Source: Toxoplasma gondii ME49 (lineage: Eukaryota > Apicomplexa > Conoidasida > Eucoccidiorida > Sarcocystidae). From it: a DNA stretch of 64,000 bases. Location of the stretch: assembly GCF_000006565.2 (NCBI RefSeq), contig NC_031477.1, positions 884,669 through 948,668 on the forward strand. The letters are read 5' to 3'. Below are positions 33,758-45,719 of this stretch, piece by piece. A program made the position numbers and the translations under genes. Every line of letters begins with the position of its first letter. Position 1 is the stretch's first letter. The notes beneath the pieces were generated by a model. The model did no database searches and was not told the DNA's origin. It saw only the letters and a program-made list of their open reading frames with translations.

Positions 33758-36029
33758 ATGACGGCTTGCAAAGAGGTGGAGAGCAACATCTGCACCAAAT
33801 TATCGGAGCTAAACACCTGGGGGGCAAACTTCGTGAAAACTCCCATTGGGATCGGCCATGGTCTGCTGACCACTTACGCAATTGGCTACACTATTCAGGT
33901 GCCTAGGCTGTTCGCTTTGAAAAAAAGCGGGCAATATACCTGTCGTGTTTCCACAGATTGCGCTTTTGCCCTATGTGATCATGGAGCTAAATGAACCAGT
34001 CCAGGTACACAAAGTCAGGGTAGACATATCGGTTTGCTGTGCATGACTGCCATCATACAGGTCAATGCCTTTGTCCTAGGCAAGCTCTTTAGAAACGGAT
34101 GCACTGGCGGAAAGAGACATTATTCGCCTCAGGCGTGTTCGCATTTTTTCAGCTCATGGGTGCGCTTGTTTTTGGGCGACTTGCCGATTTCATAGGTCCA
34201 AGAAATTCGTGAGTCATTTTCAACAGTCACTTCTTTTTGAGTCAGAGCAGCTCTTTTGTCAGTTTCGTTTTGGCTTTGGGGTCATCGGCAGCTGTGTATA
34301 TTTTGGTGAGCACCATAGCGTACGTTTTGTCACGTACATAGGGCCAAACGAGAGTGCTCCCGGCAGATGGCAATAGCCAGCAATATGACTATACTTTACA
34401 TAAGCCAGATCCCTGCACTTTTCATGCATGGGTTCCAGGCCGCTGCGTTGCTAGTCTGCCTTGAAACGGATGAAAAACACCGGACTCCGTCCATTGCGTA
34501 TTTGAATCTTTCTTACGGCGGTGGCATGGTCCTCGGAGGTTTTCTTGGTGCACTCGTCAGTTCCTTCCTCGGGGCCCGTGGGACATTGCTCGTGTCCGGA
34601 GTAATCCAGATTTGCGGATGTTTCTTAGCCTTCGCCTTGGGTAGGACGATAGTCCAAAGCTACGATACTTATTATAAGACAGATTGTGCATTGCAGACCG
34701 TTTCCACGAGTTGCATCCACCGGAAAGGTTGCCAGGCAGTTTTGGTAGGTTCGATAGGTCCCCTTAAGCTGCCCATGACAATTATGTCGTCTGCAGATGG
34801 ACTTCAAATGCTGCAATTGGAGTGGAATAGGTTGACGGAAATTGTCAAGCGAACACAATCAGTCTGTGTTCTGCTGCTGGTGGGGTTGATGCCGTAAGAG
34901 CTATAACGTCACAAATATGATCTGCTGTAGTGTATAACGTGACCGAACAGCATTCTTATGACACGATTCGCATTCACAGCTGTCGCCGTCGACCAGTTCG
35001 GTGAGCAAAACGATCTCGTGAAGTGTAGTGAGGAGACGATACAAAAACGGGAACTGCAGGACTCACAGTAAAAAAAACTGGACTTCTTCCAACTTAGCAG
35101 CTGGTGAATCTCTGTCCTGGTACAGCCGACTCAGACGAACTACTTAGTCACGATGATCGGCATGATGACATTTGGTACGAAGGTGCATTTATGACTTGCC
35201 AAGTTGTTAACTCATTCGTGGTGCACTGCCAGCCGCTGAGGGTACGGTATCTGCGGCGTTTCGATCGTTTTCACCGTACCAGCGAGCTCTTCCATTGATC
35301 CAGGTCTTCTAGCGCCTGCACTTGCATCACGATTCGGTAAACTACAATAAGCGAAACTTCGGCACGACATAATAGCTGCGTTTTTTCAACACCAGGTGAT
35401 GTCTCGTGCGAGAGATACTCGGTCCCCGTTGCTTTCGTTGGCTTCTTACTGTTCGTCTGTTCTTCGCTTCAGCAAAGATGATATCTCACCAAAAGCATCA
35501 CTCAGGCTTTTTTTAGTCGGACCCAGCTCGTTATTCATGATCGTTCTTCTCCTTCTCGCGCCGCGTAAGTCCCACTGCCATGATCGTAGGCTCCTCGAGT
35601 TACTATAGTGTGTCCTATGTTCATCAGTGTGTGCTGGAGCAGTGCTGTAGGGCATATGCAGCACTGATTACTGTCTGAGACGGTCACACTCCTTTCCAGA
35701 TACATCTGCGCTACATCGCAGATGACGAAACGAGTTGAACCATCAGCAGTTGGTTCCACTTTAGGCTTGAACGGCGCACTCTTCTTCGCTGTCGCAGGTC
35801 TCTCTCAGTTTGTCGGCCTGCCCGTCTACGCATACTACGGTACGAGTAACGCTATTCATTGCAAAAAGAAATTCACGCTCAGCCACCGGCAGGGATGCGG
35901 GCATACTGGGGTTTCTGCGTTGCCATCTCAGGCTTGCTGAGCTTCTACATCTTCGTGCTGGACGAGAAAATATGGAATGCGTATCCTCCTGACTCTGGCA
36001 CGTCCGCTAGTCTTAGCGTGTTTCAGTGA
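33758..36029 (+). CDS. Major facilitator superfamily transporter, multi-exon
   Basis: Twelve-TM type secondary transporter. Phase-consistent N-terminal exons: 33758-33898, 33957-34004, 34093-34208, 34242-34305, 34367-34640. They give TM1 (LLTTYAIGYTIQIALLPYVI), TM2 with the MFS motif A (ALVFGRLADFIGPRN), TM3, and TM4-6 around ALFMHGFQAAALLVCLE, YGGGMVLGGFLGALV and LLVSGVIQICGCFLAFALG. The second half is only partly resolved: an acidic loop exon near 35101-35172, TM exons near 35396-35568 and 35700-35842 (LGLNGALFFAVAGLSQFVG), and a last exon near 35900-36029 (YWGFCVAISGLLSFYIFVL to stop). MH..QA followed by Y-G-x-G-x-x-x-G resembles the SLC22A18/TetA-like group. Substrate unknown. Starts only 194 bp after the Dus stop on the same strand. 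Confidence 0.75.
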
Positions 36030-36430
36030 AACGGCTTTGGTCTGTCATTGAATCGAGTGGTCCATTTTACCGTGCACAACAGTATATATGTACCGTGTTG
36101 AATTGGTGTAACTTGAGCCGTAGTGTGGAATTTGTCAAACCCCTTGCACTTCCTCGACGGCTTGCAAATCACCTCGGATATAAATCGAGGCTCCTTTCGA
36201 TATGGCCACTGACACCACGGGTGTCATACGAATTCATTGTCATGGCAGAATATCTTGTGAATCATTTCTCGAAGGAAAATTCACACTTGCTTCACTTCCT
36301 TTGTTGGCGCTTCCATCAGACGGAAGTTCGTAGTAACAGATACTGGAGTGGTTGAAGCAGAACCACGTAGAGCTTGCCACAGTGTCCAAGCGTTTGTATA
36401 TTGCAAGTAGGTTTGGCCTGCGACACGCAG

Positions 36431-37971
36431 TTACGAACAGTACCGAATGGCGTGAATGGCGGGGCTACTCTGCAGACACAAACACTTGTACTGGAAGGAC
36501 ATACCGGCCTGTAGCAGCTTCTGAGAACTGATCTGCTCAGCGAAAACCATGATGTCGGCGATGGTATAATGATCCATGTTTTGAATCAAAGCATCCTGGC
36601 ATAGGTCCCCCAGGCCCTGCGTAAGCAGCCGCATACGATGCCAGGTACAAGAGTGACACTGACTCTCATCGAAACAGAAACTCCCCAGCATGCGGAAAAC
36701 GGTGATGCCCGACTGGCGATGAGCATACCTTTATATCGTACTTGTCGGCCGCAGCGAACAGTTGCAGGATATCATGAATCCTTTTCCTTTTGTCGCCATC
36801 CTTGCCTGCCTTCGGTGACCCTTCCAACAGGGAACAGCGATCGTAGTGGATAAAGTCTAAGATCTGCTTGGCGATATGCGGAGACAACTCTTCAAAATTG
36901 ATTTCCGATTCAGAAGCCTCTTTGAATTTGCCTTCAAGCATTGCCTGGAGCACCTGATCAGGTTTAAATGTGCCGTAAAAATGGAATAGTGAGAGTTGTT
37001 TGATAATGAGGAAAGATGTATTGAAGCAGCGCCATTCTAAGCTATTTCCTGCTACACTGTGTAGTACCTCTGAGCGGGCGGCAAGCATGAAACGGGAAGC
37101 TCTGTAGACTTCTTTCCCGCAATTTATAGAAACATCACGTGTCTCATCCCTCTCGCAGTACTTGACGATATCTTGCTTGAAAGAATTATCTGCCGTCTTG
37201 CCGCTGCCTCTTAGCGGTCTTGCTGGAAAGACACCACACAAGACAGGCAGGACTGTCAGCGACCGGGAGATGGTGATGAATAGCAATGGGACCCAAGCAG
37301 ACTAGGCTTACATGAAGTGAGTTCCATTGCTATTTGCACCTCGCATTTCACCCGAAGAGCACCGTCGACTAGCCATTTTTGTATGCTGGCGTCGCTTGGG
37401 GAGTATGAAAACCTGCGTCCGTCTCCACCACGGAAGTACTTTTTCAACGGGTCACCGAGGCGCGTTCGCGGAACTGAATGAAAGAATTGCGTGGTTCACG
37501 CACAAGCGGACGCAGTTGAATGTAAAGGGTTCAGGCAAGCGTGGTTTCGATGCGAAAGTGAGGCATGGCTCGTGCTTACGCAGATTACCTGGCTGGTCTT
37601 CTTCATCGAGAAAGCAAGCAGACCACTTTGCGACGACGAAATCCTTAGAACCGCGATACATGAGAGAGATATCGATGCTGTTAACCGAGCTGTGTTGTTT
37701 CTGTCCGTTTGGGAAAAGCCAGAGCGCGAAGTCGTGGAATGTTGTGCTCTCTAGTCGGGTGCATCCATCAGTCACTAGGAACAACACAAACGCACACTTG
37801 GTCGTCGTGGTGTTTCTGGGCGTGACTGATCCCTTACCGTGCCACCTGCAGTTGCTACGCCCTCTCACTCTTACGTTCATTCTGAGCCATTTCTCGAAGG
37901 TCGACAAAATCTTTCACTTCCCAGGTGTATGTAACTGTCTCCCAGTGCATCTTCGTCGTCACGGCTTCCAT
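36431..37971 (-). CDS. MATH-BTB domain protein (SPOP-like CUL3 adaptor)
   Basis: Exons 37971-37875, 37774-37589, 37473-37312, 37222-37056, 36944-36729 and 36616-36431 join in phase to about 337 residues. The MATH domain comprises TVTYTWEVKDFVDLRE, FALWLFPNGQ, SIDISLMYRG and ends KWLVDGALRVKCEVQI. The BTB domain comprises DVSINCGKEVYRASRFMLAA, RSEVLHSAMLEGKFKEA, EINFEELSPHIAKQILDFIH and LQLFAAADKYDIK, followed by the 3-box/BACK-like helix pair GLGDLCQDALIQNM and ADIMVFAEQISSQKLLQ. In animals this architecture recruits substrates through MATH to CUL3 ubiquitin ligase through BTB. A Lys/Arg-rich insert (SPKAGKDGDKRKR) splits the BTB core. The last exon may instead be spliced after LLQA, giving a stop just after, so the C-terminal 15 residues are uncertain. 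Confidence 0.85.
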
Positions 37972-40900
37972 TTGTGCGACTGATCACGGAGAAAGTGTTA
38001 ATGGGACCGCTTCTCGCTAGGCAGCGAGACTGTGCATACGATTTTCAAGCAATTAGAACGTGCGAGGCGTCTTTGCGTGCTGTTTTCTGCAGCAGCAAAA
38101 ACCTCTACACAAACCAGAGTACAGCAGAGTCGATCCGTGAGACACTGACACGCAGATTGACCTAGCTTTGAAACGATGCTGGCTACTGATACCAACAAAT
38201 TCTAATATGGTGGCCTTTTGGACTGCCAGTTCCTAGCGAACACCAGGGCACTGCTTTATGAGCCCGAAGCCACTGGCGACTCACAACAACAAAACAAAAA
38301 GTGCAGCGACAACACATCCGGCGAAAAATTCACTCAAACAAGTTAATAAACAGACAAACTTTGACTGACACGCAGGAATACAAATCTGTAGCTGGGTGCC
38401 CGGTTATAAACTGTTGGCGGATACAACACTCCCCGTCCGCCGATGACCCGAACAGTTCAAGTCCCAACCACAGCCACCCAGGGCTCTCACGTAGAGCCGC
38501 CGAAGTGGCGAGGCACCGCTGAATGTGAAAGGCAAAAACTGGAGGCCTCACAACGATATAGATAGAGCTACCCTTAAGCCGGTCCGACAGTTCGTTTACC
38601 GGGCAAAATCCTGTTATTTTTGGAGATGTTCAGAACATGCCGTGCGGCCCAGGTGACTGAAGTCCTCATGTGGTGATCAAAATTGTTTGAGCGAGTGGGA
38701 AGTGTTGTCTTACATCTTTTTCTTCTACCCAAGTTCTCCTTGGTATGAACCCTATAGGTCTGTTTATCTAATCGATGTCACTAACCCAGTATCCATAATT
38801 TGTAGAATTGTGTGTGGGCGCTCGTAGGTTGACCTTGTAAGTAACAAGTAAACCTTAAGACGACTTGGGATAAAGCAGCTGAGTTAAATAATACAGAGTT
38901 CAACTCTGTATATATCACTGTGTTGTGGTTCTATCGCAAACCAGTGAGGTAACGAGGCTACGGTTTTGGGCTCGTAGGCCAACAGGAATTCTATTCGTGT
39001 ATTCCGTACAGACTCCCGCCAATCTACAATCGTGATGTCACGTGACCAGAGGTATGTACAGGGCTAGTTTACATGCGCTCATTCTAATGTGCAGTTTTTT
39101 TGTACGAACCGTTAACTAGCATTGAGGTATCTGGATGTGATAGTTCCAGAGAACCAAAAGCAATTTTCAACGCAAACTGAGAATTATTAGTTACCGTGTT
39201 ATACGCGGCGTATCCTGACACAGTGATGTAATTCAGCGAATGCAACGTCTTTGGTCAACCCACGTGAACGGTAGTAATTCTGATCGCGTTCGTCAGTAAA
39301 GAGCAGAAGCACGTCAACACCACCTGTTGCAACAAAGGAACCCTGCGGTGAGGCGCCATTCTAAGATGGGTTACGACAAAACCAAAATTTAAGTTGTTGT
39401 GTGCACTGCAGTTCTCTGTTTGCATTGCGTTGTACCAGGTACGTGGTGGGTTCTGTGCGCTGAAGAGAAAGCGAGGAGGTTCCAACCGGACATCTTGCCG
39501 TCGGCTGAGACATCATCCCTCCAGATCGTAGACTGTCCCGTCCCAGCCAACTGAAAGAAGAGTGTTTCAGGTGCGTTCGAGACCTGTTTGGCAATGCATA
39601 CGCTCGAGGTAAGCAGTGCGGCCATGCTCGTCTTCATCTGAAGACTCTGAGCTTTCTTTAATTTGACGTCAACACCACGAAGCCGGCATGTGCCTCTTGA
39701 GATAGGCTGGCAACGCCACCAGTAGTTAACTAACTTTCTAAACGACTGGGTATTGTTGCTGGCCTCTTAAGTTTTCAGACGATGGCTTATGCTGAGCCTT
39801 TCGCGCAGTTTCGCTTCACAGCTGCCAATTCTTATTGCTCACTTCTGCCAAATTTACGCAAAAACTGCTACTGCTATTTCGTTCCTTGTGCGCTTTTGCG
39901 CTGCGGCGGCTCAGCTGCCGCCGTAACCTGCTTGAAGGGACATCATTCCCCTGTTGTCGATCTAATAATCGGTAAATATATACACATTAAGTCTAGCCAA
40001 ATTGCAGATACCTGTCCGATACACAACACCCACACAAATGCAAATCCATGTATATTCATCAGAACCGAGCACGGCACTCCGAATCCCTGGATAATGCAGA
40101 CTTCTACAGAAAGCGGTGTGCGATAGAAGAGAACTGGTCAGTCCGTCTTCTGGAAAATGAAACAGTTCCTCTGGTGGATGAGAATGGGGAAAGGATGCCA
40201 GGATAGTGTCACAAACAGGTTTTGTTCAGCTGCGGGAAAGGATTATTCTTCAATATGCTTTACAATTTCTCGCGGAGACAAAGAACTACTCGAACGCCTG
40301 ACATCATATTTCATACGAGCGTCTATTCTATGGCAGCACTAATCTTCGGCACACTTAAATCAGCTCACACTGGAACTTGGTTGCTTCGATTATGCGCACA
40401 AAACGGTAAGTGAGGAACAAGTGGCGTTCCAGGTACAGAACGTAGTACTCTAACACGCTTGCAAGAAACAAGCAACCACGCATGGAGCCATACATATGTA
40501 GCTGTCTATAAAGTATTAGTGTGAAAAAGGACAACTGGATTAACACTTCAAGGACCACAACAACTACAGCACCATCCAGTATCAGGAACTTTCCCGATCG
40601 CCACAATCACACGGAAATGCGACTTCAGTCGACTTTTGTTCAGCCTGGGGCAGAAAAATCCACATCCAAGAGAGTGATAGGCATCGCAATTCACCGGCCA
40701 GAGCACTAATGCTTTTTTCTTTCTTTTGCGGCAGCATACCCGTGACTACGCAGGTGCTTTGTGCAGACAGGGCATCCGCCTGCTTTTTCTTGTCCGAGAT
40801 TTCAGCGCACTCGCCATCACAATTCCACCGGACAGCAGTCCAAGCGAAAAGAATCTGACAACTCCGTCTTCGGCGATGACTCGTGCCACTTTCCTTCAAG

Positions 40901-41926
40901 TTTGTGTAAAACCTTAAACCGCTAGGCGTCCTCGGACAGCGGTACGCGAATACAATCGGCTAAGGGCCTGAGAATAGTTGCTCCGCCGTACACCGTTGTG
41001 TAGCCTCAATGTCATCGAGTGTTGAACAGTCCAGTCATGTGAACCAATGTTTCTTGTATCGTTGCTACAATCAGCCCTCTGATTGATCCTGCGAATTCTT
41101 GATGGAGGATACGAACCAACTTTCGGTCGCAGTTCCTGCGGTGTCCTACCCTTGAGCGTTGTGTCCCTGACAAACCCCCTTGTCTCAGACCCATGCTGAC
41201 TTAAGATCGTCAAATCCACACACATATCTAGCGTTTAACGCGCACTATACTTCTTCAAAATTTAAAGGTACATTGTACAATTACGTGAGCAATTGACCAG
41301 GTGCACCTACTTGATGACAGTCTTTATGAAGAGAAGGCGACTGAAGCCGAGAACTTCTCGAGACAGACAACTAGATCCTTGTGCATGCACATGCGCTTTT
41401 GTAGGTGTGCCGTGGGCCCCAAGCCGCTGAACCCGCGGATAACGAATCTCGTTGACAAACGGGACACGTTTCGCAGCTGTGGAAATTGCAATCGACAATC
41501 TACCAGTAGTCCTGCCCTACCTGGTAAACGCCGTTTCCGCCTACGCAACCGGGTTAGTGGAGCTTTTGTGGCAACCTCAAGGCGTTAGCCTGGTCGTAGA
41601 CCAGCTCTTTCATGTGGAGACAGTTTTCCCCTTGGCAGACTTGCGCAGAGAGCGACATCGATAACAAGGCAAATTTCACCTCTCTTTCACTTTCTACAGC
41701 GAATGATTTGCCCTAATTCCACTTTCTGGGCAACCGTGTCGTGGGGGAGGGCCGCCTCCAGTTAAACAGCTGTCACGCCAAAATTTTCGGCTTGTGCAGG
41801 CTCCACTCACCCCTGGCATACCCTGGGATAGTCAAATTTCTAGAGCGGTGTCAATGCTCCGAAACCGGTTGATATGTATTGCCAGCAACCTCACGCGTTG
41901 GCTGTTGCCGTGCGTGTAGCAAAACA
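37972..41926. other. Long gene-poor gap
   Basis: Almost 4 kb between the MATH-BTB start and COQ3. Relatively AT-rich with short frames on both strands (for example 39782-40126 plus, 40582-40899 minus), none with domain-like patterns or linked splice sites. No tRNA-like box B or repeat array was noticed. It could hold promoters, leaders, or a non-coding RNA that cannot be seen from sequence alone. Confidence 0.5.
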
Positions 41927-44515
41927 ATGAAGACACCTTCAACCTTTTCTTCAACTTGCTGTAAGGCGCTGCTGCGGCGCGCCTTGCCGTCGTCTTTCCA
42001 GCAGGATAGCCAGAGTCTCATTTTGCCCGACGAACTACTGGCAGTGTCAACACAATCATCTCATGCAGATCGCGTGTGGAACTACAGAACACAACGGAAG
42101 AAGAGGGACTTAGTACGCAGCGAGTCCGTTGCTCTGTCTTCATATTCACCGTCAGGCGCACGTTTTCTCTCGATATCACCGTCCGTGAAGCTGAAGCACA
42201 CATATGCTGGTGCGGCGGGAAGCACCTCCATCGAACGGCGCGGTGGAGGCACCTGCATTGATAGCCATTCCTCTGTGTCTCTCATTCCAGGGCAAAAAAC
42301 AGAGTTTTCTCCCGGGGCGATGGGTGCGCCCCCTGACGCGTCCACCCTTCCTCATGGAGAAGCTGAGATGCGAGACATTTTCGTCCGTGGTATGTCCACA
42401 AACGGCCAGAATCCCTCCCCTTCTCCGGCGATGACAACTGTAAATGCCAACGAAGTTCGGCACTTCAACCAGCTCAGTGGCGAATGGTGGGACCTTAACG
42501 GGTCTCTCGGTGCCCTGCATGACTTTAATCCCCATCGCGTAGGTTTCATTAAGAGCAGTCTGCAGAAACTTTGTTTTTTCCAGGCTATTCTTCGCCGGCG
42601 TTCACTGCAGGGCCCTGGAACAACTGAATCCGCCGGGAAACTTCCTGCGCGTGACATTAAAAATACGCGGACCCTTACTCAACAACGAGGCAATTTAGCG
42701 CAAGGTACTGAGGGCGGAGGAGCGCAATCCGAGATGGAGGAACCGCAAGTTGGTGATACACGAGGGGTTCTGGATGGGGTCAGAATTTTGGATATTGGAT
42801 GCGGCGGAGGTATCTTGGCTGAGGCAATGGCTCGAGACGGAGCGTTCGTTACGGGCCTCGATGCCGCGACAGAAGCCATCACAGCTGCTGAAGCAAGACG
42901 TTTGAACGGTGAGCACGGACTGCTATGGCGCTTGAGTGGACCTTGAGACACCATACGCAACCCTCAGCTCGTGCATGGGAGTTCCAGTTGCACCCATCTT
43001 CGTCATTGGATTACGGTTGCTGCTCGCAGTCGTGTCTTCGTTAAAAGCAAACAGACACCTCAGCCCTATAACCATCTGCGAAACGACGCCGACACAAACA
43101 GCAGTGCAGTAGAACGCGGAGTAAATCGTGGCCTGTTTGGAGCTCTCCAGAGAAGAGCTTCTCTCACTTGAAGTGGGAAAACGGAAATGCAGGCAGTTGC
43201 ATTAAAGAAACATGGGGGGGGGGGTGTCAGAGTCGAGGGCGAAGCTGTAGCCGGCTGCCCAAGTGCCGCGCGTTTCCATGTCGCTGTATGTGAACTGTTT
43301 CTGCGTCTCACCAGGTCCATACGCCCCGGTTGTAAGAGACAGACAACGGTTCATTCACGGCTCGCTCGAGGACTTCTGCAGTGGCAAGATTCAACAAACC
43401 CTTGAGTACGTTCGTGCATGGCCAACGTGACACATAAGAGCTACTCGATAAACACTCATGCCATTTTGTGAAGCAATACGAATGCAGCGAGTACGCAAGG
43501 GGTCTCCATTGCTTCAGCGTTTGCTGTTTGGCGTTATCCAATACACAGAGCACTGAACCGTGGTCGCTCATCCCTACAGCAAAGAACTGGTGTCGATTTA
43601 GAGCAAGCTGACGCTCACCGCAGACGGACACGAGGAACCTTGTTTCGACTGCATCAGAAGGATAGACCATTATAGTTGAGGGAGTTGGCATTGCCCGGAG
43701 GCACCTTTATTTGCTGAATGCTTGTTTTTTTAGAGGACCCCAGAGCAGTTTCTTCCCGAACCATCAGCAGAGCCTCTTCGACGTTGTCGTTTGCTCCGAG
43801 GTACTTGAGCATGTGGATGGAGGGTTGGAAGGCGTCGAGGCAGTTATAGCAACTGCGGCACGGCAAGCCCTCGCTCCTGGAGGTCTGTTTGTTCTGTCAA
43901 CTTTAAACAGAACGCCGGAGAATTACCTCGTGTCTATCGTTGCAGCGGAGCACCTCTGCGGTATCGTTCCCAAGGTGAGAAATAGGCGCTTGCTGTGGTT
44001 GCTGTCACTCCGAAAAAACTGTGCTCGAAGAATTCTGCGTGCTGCTATCATGCGTTTCTGTGGCTGTGCATCAATAAGCAACACGTTGTCGACTGGTTAA
44101 GACACACAGAACTCTTGATACACAACTTCACTCATCCCCCAATCGCTTTTCAAACACCCACCTTTAGGCGACGTTACGACCCTTTCTCGAAGAAGTGTGA
44201 CACTTCTCTAGTTCACCAGTCATACGGCAGAGCGAGCGATGAACATCACCACATCAGTACGGCGTTCTTCTCGTAAACTGAACAAGTGGTTTCTAACCCC
44301 GGGTTACTTGCGGCGTTTCTGCTTTGTTTGCTGACTTATAGGGAACGCACGACTGGAATAAATTTCTGAAGCCTGACGAACTACGGGAGATAGGCGAGAG
44401 ACACGGCCTGCGACTGATGGAGCAGCGTGGCTTCTTCTATGTTCCGTTTCTTCGAACATTTGTACGGGAGCCCTTTTGCAGGTTCTCTTTTGCAATGGCA
44501 TTTGAGAAAATCTGA
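41927..44515 (+). CDS. coq3: Ubiquinone biosynthesis O-methyltransferase COQ3/UbiG, 4 exons
   Basis: SAM-dependent methyltransferase that makes both O-methylations of ubiquinone, on the mitochondrial inner membrane. Exons 41927-42908, 43315-43405, 43734-43974 and 44342-44515 join in phase to 495 residues. Family blocks: [27 protein letters not shown], the SAM motif [82 protein letters not shown] and KPDEL. The first 170 or so residues precede the family homology: a basic, Ser/Thr-rich start ([20 protein letters not shown]) that fits a mitochondrial presequence, then a low-complexity stretch. A further insert of about 65 residues sits just before the SAM motif. Bacterial UbiG is about 240 residues, so this protein is twice that by extensions, not by a second domain. 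Confidence 0.95.
43214..43224. repeat. Poly-G tract in COQ3 intron 1
   Basis: Eleven consecutive G on the plus strand about 90 bp before the exon-2 acceptor of COQ3. Confidence 0.85.
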
Positions 44516-45400
44516 GTGGAATTAGGGACCCGTCTTGTCCCGCCTTCAGAGGGAAGTGACATCCTGCGTGCTGCTGTATGCTTGACGCGAAAATGTGTCT
44601 CACCAAGGGCTTGTCACAAAGCACCGTTCCGCAGACTCACGAACTGAAGAACTTTTTCCAGATTCTTGACGTCTGTGACATAGCTAGTATCAATACACTG
44701 GATGAGACACCCTGGCAGCTCTTGACACCTGCATGATGCTTTCCTCACAGGGATTTAGTGCTGTAAAAGGTTGAAATTGTGTTCCTGGGCAGGTTACTCA
44801 TGTACGACGAGCTCCGCATTCACGGCAGACTCCTGTCCTGCGTATCTGCCGGAGGCCACTGATAATCGAAGTTGCCTGCGTTCGCAACCGGGAAAACAGC
44901 CCATGCTTGGGTTGGTGAGAGTTCGGAGAGTATCACACATCCCCCAAGGTTCACCAGCATAGCTCTCACAAGTTGAAGGCTTAGGACTTTTAGTCAGACT
45001 TCCCATCAGAGGAGTACTACTGATTGGGCACCCTTTCCCGTACGGTTCCGTAAGACACCCTAGATGGAAACCTGATCAAGACTTTCCTGTCGCCTCTCCC
45101 ACGAAGAAATGTTAGAAGTTCATGCGGTTGCAGGAAGACTTCCCTCACGTTGTCCTTCCACGCAACGGTGCTGACAAACAAGCAAATAAACATGTAGAGA
45201 CCGCGCCACTGCACAAGCAGTCCTTGCACTTGCGGGAGTATCATTCTCTGCGCAGCTTGGCATCGAACTTCGCACGATCTCGCAGAGGTAGCTCGCCATA
45301 TCGCAGGATTCGCATTTGCCTGAAGCACACGGGATGGAAGCTGACACGGTTGACCGGGCTGTGAACGTGAGGAGTAACACAAACGAGTCATGCACGCATT
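44516..45400. other. Gap, probably 3' ends of convergent genes
   Basis: No recognisable product. The region lies between COQ3 (plus) and the unknown minus-strand gene, whose last exons may reach into it (minus-strand frames at 45120-45599 and 45388-45570 are open but unassigned). Confidence 0.4.
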
Positions 45401-45719
45401 CTGCTTTTCCGTATACGAAGTACCAGCGGTTCGCCAGCATAATGATCTTCCGAATCAGCGGGAACGTAGCACCTTGAGTTACCTGACAATTGATCGCTGT
45501 CGGGCGCTGCCATGACAAGACACATATAAGGCGCTGGTACACACGGAGGAGGCTGAAAGCTGTGGCACACACCACTATGTTGTCACATACGGCTATCACC
45601 GACGGAGAGGCGGACTAACTGCGCACAAACAGTGTCATGTTTTACCCCGTTAGAACGGAACATCCCTTGCAAATAAAACACATCAACGCAAGCGATTATC
45701 CACATGACAGCTTCTTCCA

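Noticed and set aside
37491..37754. Plus-strand frame opposite the MATH exons
   Set aside because: Antisense to MATH exons that splice in phase into a known domain.
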